Assembly (NCBI GenBank): GCA_905181645.1
Contig: CAJIYN010000001.1
Span: forward strand, 396,625-460,624
Direction: 5' to 3'
Origin: an uncultured SAR86 cluster bacterium
GTDB taxonomy: Bacteria; Pseudomonadota; Gammaproteobacteria; Magnimaribacterales; D2472
Length of the DNA stretch: 64,000 nt
The stretch's first letter is position 1; each line of letters opens with the position of its first letter. The position numbers and the translations under genes were made by a program. The notes under the pieces are model-generated. The model was not told the DNA's origin. It made no database searches and saw nothing but the letters and a program-made list of their open reading frames with translations. Shown in pieces: positions 10,908 to 22,885 of this stretch.

Positions 10908-11939
10908 AGACTTTTTTACCATTCTTTGTTCTTTTTGCCAGCTTCAGTTTTGCTGATTATTCAAATCATCCGCAAGCACAAGATCTTATAGATTCACTAG
11001 TTAAAGATCATGGCTTTGAAAGGAGTTATGTAATTAAAGTTCTTGAGACAGCACAAAAGCAGAATAAGATTCTTGATTCAATGTCATCTCCTGCAGAATT
11101 TACATGGACATGGGATAGGTATAAAAAACTATTCTTGGAAGAAAAAAGAATTGCAAATGGAAAACTCTTTCTTGCTGAAAACAATGATCTATTTAATAGA
11201 GTTGAGGATGAGTTTGGAGTTCCAAGAGAAATTATTACATCGATCTTGGGTGTAGAGACAAGATACGGCAAGATCAAAGGCAGTTACAAAGTCTTGGATA
11301 GCCTGGCAACATTGGGTTTTGATTTTCCAAGAAGATCAAAGTTTTTTAAAAGTGAATTAATTCATTTCTTCCAGCTCACCAGGGAAAATAACTTAGATAT
11401 ATATTCAATTCAGGGTTCGTATGCTGGCGCCATGGGGTATGGACAATTTATTTCTTCAAGTTATCGAGCTTATGCTGTTGATTATGATGGAGATGGTTAT
11501 GCAGATCTCTTTAATTCAGTTCCTGATGCTGTGGGCAAGTGTGGCAAATTATTTAAAAGTTCATGGATGGAAAAGAGATGGGGACATAGTCCAATCAGTG
11601 AAGTTTAATAATGTTAGAAAACCGTATAAACAAAATAAGGAATCAATGAAATTCATCCCATTAAATTTCACTGAAGGCACTAATGAGGTTTATATTGTCA
11701 AAGAAGGTGATTCACTGCTAGAAATTGCAATAAGCAACAATATAAGCCTTGAAGCATTAATGTTATTAAATAAGATAAGTAATAAAAATCTTATTAAAGT
11801 TGGCGAAAAACTTCTTATAAATTCAAAAAAAGATCTTTATTTTATTGGCGATGATAATTTTATTGCCATTACCAAATATAATATTAGCCACTTCTACGCT
11901 ATGGCAGTATATTATTTATCATTAGAGCTAAAATCATGA
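10904..11939 (+). CDS. mltB: Lytic murein transglycosylase B with internal LysM domain (frameshifted)
   Basis: Lytic transglycosylase that cuts glycan strands to make 1,6-anhydro ends. An N-terminal signal sequence (FFVLFASFSFA) precedes the catalytic domain with GVETRYGKIKG (catalytic glutamate), ATLGFDFPRR, and GSYAGAMGYGQFISSSYR. A base is lost near 11540, after which SVANYLKVHGWKRDGD continues. The C-terminus NFIAITKYN...YAMAVYYL is MltB-like. Between these, residues near 11690-11825 form a clear LysM peptidoglycan-binding repeat (YIVKEGDSLLEIA, then NKNLIKVGEKLLI), not usual at this position. No lipobox is seen, so it may be a soluble periplasmic form. It sits between mrdB and dacA and overlaps both by 4 bases. 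Confidence 0.87.
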
Positions 11940-13065
11940 AAAAAATCCTTTCAATATTAATAATTTCTTGTTCATTCCTTCTTGAGGCTCAATCCTTTGT
12001 TCCCAATCCGCCTGAACTAGATCTAAAAAGTTATATTTTAATTGAACCAAATACAAACACTGTTATAGCTGAATTTAATTCAGATGCTCAGATTGAGCCA
12101 GCTAGCATGACTAAAGTTATGACGAGTTATGTTATTGCTGATCAAATAGCTAATGATTTAATAAAGCCAGAAGATAAAGTTCTTATTTCAAATAAGGCAT
12201 GGAGAATGGAAGGATCAAGAATGTTTATCGAAGCTGGAAAAAAAGTTCCAGTATCAGAGTTACTAAAAGGTATTATCATTCAGTCTGGGAACGACGCATC
12301 TGTTGCCATGGCAGAATATGCTGGTGGAACAGAAGATGGTTTTGTGGATCTTATGAATGCATATGCTGGCTCAATAGGGCTAAGAAATACGCTATTTCAA
12401 AATGCTACAGGTTTACCAGATCCCAATCATTTCACTAGTACAGCAGACCTAGCAAAACTTACTGCAAGTTTTATTAAAAATTTTCCTGATCATTATTCAA
12501 TATATAAAGAGAAGCAATATACATACAACGATATCAAACAATTAAATAGAAATAGATTATTGTGGAAAGATGATTCATCAGATGGCGTAAAAACTGGACA
12601 TACTGAATCTGCAGGCTATTGCTTAATAGGATCTGCAAAAAGAGGTGAAATGCGACTTATTACTGTAGTTGCAGGAAGTCCTTCTGATAATGCGCGCTTT
12701 GATAGCTCACAAAGATTATTCAAGAAAGACAAGATAAAGGGGAACCTCAAAAACAATTATCTAAAGAGTTTGTAAGACAATGGTTGATTGAAAACGGATT
12801 TCAAGGCCTAGTTGTATTCTTGAAGTGTATTGATTTTAGATTTCATATATCCTTGTTGAATTATAATTATAAAAATAAGGAGATTCATTTAATTCCGTAT
12901 TTTTAAGGAATACTTGAAATTAGAAGCAATGATGAGATTATTCTAGTATCTGATCTTGTCGCCTTACAGGACATTGAAGCAAAGGGCTTCTTTGGAAGAT
13001 TGTGGTCTAAATTTGTTTTATGGATTTTTAGCTTATTCGGAATGGCAGACAATGGATCAGATTGA
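11936..13065 (+). CDS. dacA: D-alanyl-D-alanine carboxypeptidase, PBP5/6 type (interrupted)
   Basis: Trims the terminal D-alanine from peptidoglycan stem peptides. A signal peptide ([17 protein letters not shown]) is followed by PASMTKVMT (SxxK, active serine), [14 protein letters not shown] (SGN) and [12 protein letters not shown] (KTG). The N-terminal 260 residues align well as far as [10 protein letters not shown]. From about 12722 to 12900 the expected beta-rich domain is replaced by unmatched sequence, then the C-terminal membrane anchor reappears in another frame as [18 protein letters not shown], ending at 13065. The middle block may be a chimera. The stop overlaps the aminotransferase start by 14 bp. 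Confidence 0.85.
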
Positions 13066-13879
13066 AGGAGTATTCAATGGGAGTTTTGAACTAGTAGAGA
13101 ATATTAAAGTATCTCCTTTAAGCAGAGCTTATCTATTTTCTGATAGTATTTATGAAGTAATCCCTTTTCAGAATAAAAAATTTATTTGCGCAGAAGAACA
13201 TTTTGAGAGATTGAACTTTAGTGCATCACAGTTAAGAATTAATATTAATTTCCAAGAAATAAAAAATGAGATTATTCATCTCTTCGAAAATTCAGATTGT
13301 TCAGATGGCTATATTTATTATCAAGTTTCAAGGGGTATAGATGATATGCGTTCGCATATCTATAGTCCAGATATTCACTGTGAAACCTTTGGGTATTTAA
13401 TGCCTTTAGAATTGAACTCTAAGTCACTCAAGGTAGCAGTTTGCGAGGATATAAGATGGGGAAGATGTGATATTAAAAGCACATCATTATTAGGCAATGT
13501 TCTACAAATGAATGCTGCCTCTGATCAAGATTGTGATGAAATAATTATGCATAAAGATAATATTATTACTGAAGGCGGAGCAAGTAATATTTTTTTTATT
13601 CAAGAAAATAAAATATGCACTCCCAAACTATCTAATAAGATTTTACCAGGAATTACTAGAGCTATCCTGATAGAGGCTATTAAAGAAAACGACTTACCTT
13701 TTGAAGAGGGTGACTATCACATAGACCTTTTAAAGAAGGCATCTTGTATCTGGTTTACCAGTTCAACGAAAGGAGTTGCCCCAGTTAATGAAGTAATTAA
13801 CTGTAATAATCAACTTGATTTAAATAATAAACTTATGAAGCAGTGCCAGGTTTTATATCAACAAAAAGTAACTAGTTAG
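13052..13879 (+). CDS. dat: D-amino acid aminotransferase, class IV PLP
   Basis: Branched-fold (class IV) aminotransferase of 275 residues, unbroken, most likely D-alanine transaminase. The start is the ATG giving [13 protein letters not shown]; an open frame runs 32 codons further upstream, but that region encodes the end of dacA. EEHFERLNFSASQL, the RSH motif in DDMRSHIYS (an RxH pair typical of D-amino acid enzymes) and ITEGGASNIFF with LPGITRAIL support the call. The PLP lysine is probably in SLLGNVLQMNAA or just before it, and I cannot place it surely. The dacA-dat order is usual in gammaproteobacteria. IlvE is the alternative. Downstream the expected lipB and lipA are absent, because the assembly jumps to a glmS scrap. 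Confidence 0.8.
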   Translation: MDQIEGVFNGSFELVENIKVSPLSRAYLFSDSIYEVIPFQNKKFICAEEHFERLNFSASQLRININFQEIKNEIIHLFENSDCSDGYIYYQVSRGIDDMRSHIYSPDIHCETFGYLMPLELNSKSLKVAVCEDIRWGRCDIKSTSLLGNVLQMNAASDQDCDEIIMHKDNIITEGGASNIFFIQENKICTPKLSNKILPGITRAILIEAIKENDLPFEEGDYHIDLLKKASCIWFTSSTKGVAPVNEVINCNNQLDLNNKLMKQCQVLYQQKVTS

Positions 13880-13887
13880 GCCCAAGT

Positions 13888-13986
13888 TTACATATAAGAG
13901 CTTGTGCCACATGCAATAATTTGCACTACTTTAAATTTTGATAAATACTCTTTTGCATTAGGCCCTAATATTTCTTTCGGAATTTT
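13888..13986 (-). pseudogene. glmS: glmS internal fragment fused to holA
   Basis: About 33 codons reading KEILGPNAKEYLSKFK followed by VVQIIACGTSSY. This matches the linker and first sugar-isomerase loop of glucosamine-6-phosphate synthase (GlmS), where an ACGTS motif binds the sugar phosphate. It is joined in frame to the truncated end of holA and stops abruptly next to dat. A 33-codon scrap cannot act as an enzyme. The join is best read as an assembly or amplification chimera, though a deletion in the genome cannot be excluded. Confidence 0.65.
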
Positions 13987-14864
13987 AATAAAAGACAAAT
14001 AATCGTTAATTTTTGATTGCCAAACCCCATTATTTTTTAAATACATCTGAGGATTTTTGTTTTTTGACGCTATAGATGCAAGATTAGTTATCTTTGCCAT
14101 AATCCATATTAAAAGAGGCCCACTATAGCTATCCGCCTTTCTTAAAGACTTTATGATTTCTAGTGCCTTTCTTGTTTTACCCTGCAATATTGCATCCTCA
14201 AGCTCAAATGGGCTGAATTCAGCAGAATTAATCATATGATTAGTCAATATCAGATAAATCTTTTTTATCTTATGTTTCTATTATATATAGAAGTTTCAGG
14301 AGCTCTATTTCATTTTGCTGCGCTACAAGATTACCTGAATTCATTTCAGATAAAAGCTTCACAACTTCATTCCTATAATTATCTGGAATAAAGCTTAAAT
14401 TTTTCTTTTTTGATAATTTGCTCCTCAAATGATTTAAGTTTTTTATTTTTTTTTACTAATGAATTGGATTCCATTTGTTTTGCCCACTTAGAAACTAAAC
14501 TTAATTTGTCTAAATGACTGTTAATAATAATACTAATATTCTCATATTGATTTAAATCATCATTAAAGATCTCAGAGATAGCTTCTGGAATTTTCCCAGC
14601 CCCATGCCTTAATTCAATGATTAATTTAGAGCCAAATAAAGACCCTCCTGCATTAGCAGCTATTGTAGATTTAACTTCCTTAAAATTCTCATCATTTAAG
14701 GTAATCTTCTCCATGAAACCCCTTAATGATAATGTTTTTAGGACTCTTGATTTGACGTGGTTCTTTAGAATGACTTCAGAACCAAAAATAAAAAATATAT
14801 TTGGAGATTTATCGAGATATTTGCCTAAATTTATTGCCTCACATTTCAAGGAACTGCACCTCAA
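13987..14864 (-). CDS. holA: DNA polymerase III delta subunit (C-terminus lost, frameshifted)
   Basis: Delta subunit of the clamp loader, which opens the beta clamp. The N-terminus has NIFFIFGSEVILKNHVK and ELRHGAGKIP; the middle, after breaks near 14400 and 14270, reads LLSEMNSGNLVAQQNEIELL; then NSAEFSPFELEDAILQG and NNGVWQSK, all delta-like. The final 60-70 residues are missing because the frame runs into the glmS scrap. Its start overlaps the lptE stop by 26 bp, as in the usual lptE-holA pair. The gene is essential, so both the breaks and the lost end are probably not real. Confidence 0.82.
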
Positions 14865-15288
14865 AAACTATTTGGCTTATTAACTGATCTTGAATTATTT
14901 GTTCCAGTTTCTTGATAGTTTCTCTTTCTGACATAGGGTTTAATTCATTAACACTAAAGTTTTTTACAACAACAAGTTTTCTAATAAAGTTATTTTTTCC
15001 ATCAGAAATATTGATTTCCATTTCACCCTTTATCTCTCCCTCAAGCGCTCTCAATGCTGAACCACCATAGGTCTTTCTTTCTTTTAGTTCATAACTTTTA
15101 ATAATTAAACTGACTTTATTAGATGCATCAGTATTTAAATTTTTAAGCTTTAATTGAATGGAATCTGGAATTTCATTAGCAAAGGTAATGCTACCAATTG
15201 TAATAGCGCCCTGATTCCTCATTGGTTCAAATCCACAGCCTGCAATTGCTAGGATTGCTAAAGAAAGAGCTAGGAAGTTTTTTGTCAT
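14839..15288 (-). CDS. lptE: LPS-assembly lipoprotein LptE
   Basis: Outer-membrane lipoprotein that plugs the LptD barrel and helps deliver lipopolysaccharide. The 149-residue product has a lipoprotein signal with lipobox AIAGC (C18), then ITIGSITFANEIPDSI and SYELKERKTYGGSALRALEGE, followed by a helix near the C-terminus (IKKLEQIIQDQLISQIVF). Sequence identity in this family is low, but the position between leuS and holA is diagnostic. Unbroken. Confidence 0.82.
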   Translation of the reverse strand: MTKNFLALSLAILAIAGCGFEPMRNQGAITIGSITFANEIPDSIQLKLKNLNTDASNKVSLIIKSYELKERKTYGGSALRALEGEIKGEMEINISDGKNNFIRKLVVVKNFSVNELNPMSERETIKKLEQIIQDQLISQIVFEVQFLEM

Positions 15289-15324
15289 ACAGAGGCTACT
15301 TTAGATTGGTGTATTTATATTTAA

Positions 15325-18986
<3,662 letters not shown>

Positions 18987-18987
18987 A

Positions 18988-19417
18988 TTATTCTATGATG
19001 ATTAAAGTCTGATCAAATTCAACAGGCTGACCATCTTCAGCAATAATTGAAACAACTTTCCCGCTATATTCTGATTTTATTTCATTCATCATTTTCATAG
19101 CTTCTACAATACAAACAACATCACCGACTTCGATAATATCACCGACATTAATAAATGCTGCTTTTTCTGGATTAGGCCTTCTGTAAAATGTTCCAACAAT
19201 AGGAGTTTTGATTTGATTTCCCTGAAGGCTCTGATTGTATTTCCTTTTTATCAGGATTGGATGAATGAGCCACGTTAGCTTGAGGTGTATTTACGTTAAC
19301 AGAGTTATTATTTCCTCGTGAAATCCTGACAGATTCTTCACCTTGACTAACTTCAATTTCACTCAGATCAGATTCTTGGAGCATCTCTATTAATTTTTTG
19401 ATTTTTCTAATATCCAT
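18988..19417 (-). CDS. accB: Biotin carboxyl carrier protein of acetyl-CoA carboxylase (frameshifted)
   Basis: Carries biotin between the carboxylase and carboxyltransferase halves of acetyl-CoA carboxylase. The N-terminus [20 protein letters not shown] and SVRISRG match AccB. A flexible linker rich in N, P and S follows. After a break near 19215 the biotinyl domain reads [20 protein letters not shown] and [10 protein letters not shown], with the biotin lysine in AMKM. About 143 codons, close to the usual 150. The ligase that would attach the biotin, birA, is also in this window at 56 kb. Confidence 0.93.
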
Positions 19418-19418
19418 T

Positions 19419-19661
19419 TTAGGACCTCTTAAATTTTGATATTGCTTCTAATAACGCTTTTTCATAACCTTCTACACCTAAGCCAGAAAAAACATTGATA
19501 GCTATATCGCTGATTAAAGATTTATGTCTAAACTCTTCTCTGGCAAAAACATCAGATATATGAATTTCATAAAAAGGAATATTAACTCCAAGCAAAGCAT
19601 CTCTTATAGCTATGCTTGTATGAGTAAAAGCTCCAGGATTAATTAATATTACCTCTATATC
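19419..19661 (-). CDS. aroQ: 3-dehydroquinate dehydratase, type II (5' part missing)
   Basis: C-terminal 80 residues of the type II dehydroquinase of the shikimate pathway. [40 protein letters not shown] (with the conserved histidine and arginine) and [20 protein letters not shown] are all present. Upstream, where residues 1-65 should be, the sequence changes at 19662 to a GC-richer unrelated block. The stop is 1 bp from the accB ATG, the usual aroQ-accB-accC order. The truncation is probably part of the chimeric join and not a real loss. Confidence 0.8.
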   Translation of the reverse strand, partial: DIEVILINPGAFTHTSIAIRDALLGVNIPFYEIHISDVFAREEFRHKSLISDIAINVFSGLGVEGYEKALLEAISKFKRS

Positions 19662-19878
19662 TGCACACGCGAGTCGCTGGACGCGACGCCAGGCCCGCTG
19701 TAGAATAGAAATCGTGAGGCCAGTTCAACCTTCAATATTGCAATCGGATCTCGCCGCCTGGCCTGGCGCGAATCAGCTCTAATGTTATAATAAAATGCTC
19801 ATAAAACGAATAATATTTTCATGTTTGATTCTATCAGCGAATCAAGCCGCAGCAGAGAATCAAATTATCGGAAAATGA
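19662..19878. other. Unrelated GC-richer block between aroQ and dsbD
   Basis: This 217-bp block differs from its surroundings: its first 120 bp are visibly GC-rich. It holds a small hairpin (GTCGC, loop, GCGAC at 19673-19687) and a 9-bp perfect inverted repeat, CGCCAGGCC at 19687-19695 and GGCCTGGCG at 19760-19768. The second half, from an ATG at 19795, encodes 27 residues that look like a signal peptide (MLIKRIIFSCLILS, then AAAENQIIGK) before a stop at the join with dsbD. Both flanking genes are cut. It is probably foreign sequence brought in by chimera formation; I cannot name its source. Confidence 0.6.
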
Positions 19879-20292
19879 TTCCATAGGATAACAAAAGCCA
19901 GCCTCTGCACACCCTCTATAATTGATGACAATAATATCTTTTTTTTCTAATTCTGGTACAGGATGTTAAAAAAGAAATTTTAAATATTTCTTTTAAGATC
20001 TCAACATTACCAAAGAAAGCATCTTCGAATGAGCTCTGAGAGCTTTGCTCTATAGTGAACGGCAAAAGCAATACGCCTCCATAATATCATCAAGGTATAA
20101 GTAATGTTTTGGAGCAATTTCCCAAGAAATGCTACTCTTGTTTTGGTTAACTAATAAGGACATCTTAAAAGCATCCTTTGCATCAAGTATTTTACCTTTG
20201 TTGCTAATTTCATCTAGCAGGTCCGCCTGCAAAAGGTTTACATGAATAAATACTAATAAAAAGTATAATAACTTTGAAGCTCTTGATGACAT
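19877..20292 (-). CDS. dsbD: Thiol:disulfide interchange protein DsbD, N-terminal fragment
   Basis: First 138 or so codons of DsbD, which passes electrons from thioredoxin across the inner membrane to periplasmic DsbC and DsbE. It has a signal peptide (LLYFLLVFIHVNLLQA), the start of the periplasmic alpha domain (DAKDAFKMSLLV, ISWEIAPKHYLYLD) and, after a break near 20070, INYRGCAEAGFCYP, whose two cysteines are the redox pair. The membrane domain and the C-terminal thioredoxin domain are absent because the sequence switches at about 19877 to the foreign block. dsbD next to aroQ-accB-accC is a known order in gammaproteobacteria. Confidence 0.72.
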
Positions 20293-20422
20293 TTAGTCAT
20301 TATATGAAATTAATGTTAGAAAAATAATTATTTTTTTAATTTTATAAAGTTTGAAAAATAGAAACTACTTCCATTTTGATTGATAATTCCTCTGCTAAAA
20401 CTTCGTTGACCACTGCATATTT

Positions 20423-21351
20423 TTGTGTGGAAAAAAGATTTGCTTCATACAAGTTCGCATACCGTATGCCTTGAGATTAATAGCAATGACCCCATCAAGC
20501 CTTTTAACAAAGGTAGATTTTGTTGATGATCTAAGAATTGCTATCAATGAAGCTAGAATTGCTTCTCCTGTTTCTTTAAAACCTTCAGTTGAAGTTAAAA
20601 CTTTAGATCACGAACTATTATCTGAAGATTCATCAATATTATTAAAGGAATATATACCAAAGGTGCTTACTACCGAAAAGGTGGTTTTATATTTTCATGG
20701 TGGAGGTTATGTCATTGGCGATGTAATGACTCATGATAGATGGGTTTCAAATATGGCAAATATTCTAGAAGCTAAAGTTTATTCATTAAATTATAGATTA
20801 GCTCCTGAAAATAAATTTCCAAAGGCTTTTGATGATTCATGTTTAGCTATAGAGTGGTTAAATAATTTAGGCTATGAAACAAGAAACATTAGTTTATGTG
20901 GAGATAGTGCAGGTGCTCATTTAGCAGCAGCAACATCAAATCACCTAGCACTATGTAATAAACCAATGCCATCCAGTCAATGTTTGATATATCCAATGAC
21001 AGATCCATCTTGTTCCTCTGAGTCCTATGAGTTATTTGGGGATGGATATTTCTTAACAAATGATACAATGGTCTGGTTTTGGGAACAGCTTAAGTCTTCT
21101 GTTGGGGATAATGAAGATATAAGGTTTAACTTAAGTAAATTCCCAAATAATTTAGAAAATCCAAAAACATTAATTATTACTGCTGGGTTTGACCCTTTGT
21201 CAGATGAGGGTGAGGAATATGCAGCCCTATTGAATAATGCGGGAGTTAGTATTGAACATATTCATTATCATAATATAAGTTATGAATGATCCCACCATTA
21301 ACTGATATTGGTTTAGAGAAGTTTTTAAGTGATTATAAAAAAATATTATGA
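20423..21351 (+). CDS. Alpha/beta hydrolase, hormone-sensitive-lipase type (3' frameshift)
   Basis: Esterase-like hydrolase of about 309 residues. The oxyanion motif LYFHGGGYVIGDV and the nucleophile motif LCGDSAGAHLAA (serine in GDSAG) are typical of the HSL / type IV esterase group; FDPLSDEGEEYA carries the acid residue. Near 21285, where the catalytic histidine is expected, the frame breaks and then continues to a TGA at 21349-21351. The start is uncertain: the frame opens with a GTG at 20423, and an ATG lies at 20486. The stop overlaps the ABC ATPase ATG (ATGA), which suggests one transcript. The substrate is unknown. Confidence 0.75.
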
Positions 21352-22879
21352 GTAAATTATTAGAAATAAAAAACTTATCTGTAGATTTTAATGTCAGAGA
21401 TACAAAATTTAGAGCTGTAGACACTATCAGCCTAAGCCTTGATAAAAATGAAACCATGGCCTTAGTTGGGGAGTCGGGTTCTGGTAAGTCTGTTACAGCC
21501 ATGTCAATTCTTCAACTTCTACCAGACCTCAAAGCTTCTTACGGCACTGATTCATCTATATTTTTTGACGGAATAGATATTTTAAATGCCTCAAAAAAAC
21601 AATTACGTTCTATTAGAGGTAACCAAATCTCTATGATCTTTCAAGAGCCAATGACATCATTAAACCCAGTTTTTACCTGTGGAGATCAAGTGATGGAAGC
21701 TATTATTTTGCATCAAAAACTCAACAAGAAAGAGGCTGAACAAGAGGCAAAGAGCCTTATGGAATTAGTTGAAATACCAGATGTGAATAGAAGGTTTAAT
21801 GCATACCCTCATGAGCTTTCAGGAGGCCAAAGACAAAGAATTATGATTGCTATGGCTCTAGTAAATAAACCTAAGTTATTAATTGCAGACGAGCCTACTA
21901 CCGCTCTTGATGTGACAATACAAGCCCAGATACTGCATTTGATGCTAGTTTCGAAAAAAAGGAATGTTTAACTGTTGATGGGCGAACCTTAAATTTTAGA
22001 GAATTTTCAGATACTGTAACCAATTATTCTAAAAAATTAAAAACTTTAGGACTCCAAAAAGGAGATAAAATTGGGATACTACTTTTTAATTCAATTGAAT
22101 ATTTAACATTAATGTATGCTGCTATGTATGCAGGATTTGTGCCCGTAAATATCAATGCACGCTATAAAGCTAAAGAAGAATCGATTTCATGCGGTTAAAA
22201 ATATTTCATTTGATATTCAAAAAAATACCACTATTGGTCTTGTTGGTGAATCTGGATCAGGAAAATCTACATTAGGTAGAGCGATTGCCAATCTTATTAA
22301 GTACGAAGGTAAGATTTTCTATCAAGGCATACTTATCCAATTCAAAATAAAGAATTGAAAAAAAATGTCCAAATTGTTTTTCAAGATCCTTATGGTTCTT
22401 TTAACCCTCGTCATCGAGTAGATAGGTTGATTGCAGAACCGCTTCATGTTTTGGAAAATACTCCAAAGAAAAAGAGCAAAAAATAGATAAAGTGCTATCT
22501 GATGTTGGGATAGAGTTTTCTGCAAAGAATAAATATCCACATGAATTCTCGGGCGGCCAAAGGCAAAGGATTGCTATAGCTAGATCGTTAATAATGAATC
22601 CTGATTTCATGATTCTAGATGAACCAACTTCAGCTCTTGATAGATCAATTCAGATTCAGGTTATTAATTTACTCAAAGAAGATACAAGATAAATACAAAC
22701 TAACTTACTTATTTATTAGTCATGATTTAAAAGTAATTAGAGCAGTTTCTGATTACATTTTTGTAATGCAGGATGGAAATTTAGTTGAATCAGGAAAAGC
22801 TGATGAAGTATTTAATAATCCTCAAAAAGAGTACACAACTAAATTACTTACAGCTGCTTTAAAGTACGCAACTAACTAA
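21348..22879 (+). CDS. Double-ATPase peptide/nickel-type ABC transporter subunit (interrupted)
   Basis: Fused ATPase of the oligopeptide (Dpp/Opp/Yej) class, with two nucleotide-binding halves in one chain. The first half has Walker [17 protein letters not shown], the Q-loop [11 protein letters not shown], signature [13 protein letters not shown] and Walker [15 protein letters not shown]. The second has [45 protein letters not shown] and the H-loop [12 protein letters not shown]. Breaks fall near 22325, 22460 and 22680. Between the halves, at 21941-22176, the end of half one and the linker are replaced by an acyl-CoA-synthetase fragment. No permease or binding-protein genes are adjacent, so its substrate cannot be told. 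Confidence 0.85.
21941..22176 (+). pseudogene. AMP-binding enzyme N-terminal fragment inside the ABC ATPase
   Basis: About 78 codons in one open frame, unrelated to transporters: [20 protein letters not shown], then [19 protein letters not shown] and [20 protein letters not shown]. This is the N-terminal region of acyl-CoA synthetases and other AMP-forming enzymes (grasp of a substrate name, GD+[17 protein letters not shown]). It begins directly after the QILHLM end of the first ATPase half and ends where the second half resumes, replacing some 70 residues of transporter. It is most likely a chimera. Confidence 0.68.
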
Positions 22880-22885
22880 AGATTT

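Noticed and set aside
19786..19795. TATAAT just upstream of the 27-residue signal peptide as its promoter
   Set aside because: Only 3 nt separate it from the ATG, too close for a normal transcription start to include the start codon.
20342..20437. Short minus-strand end reading VVNEVLAEELSIKMEVVSIF, somewhat like the end of a BolA protein, upstream of dsbD
   Set aside because: Only about 30 codons, no start, and the likeness is loose. It overlaps the 5' extension of the hydrolase, so it mainly makes that start doubtful.
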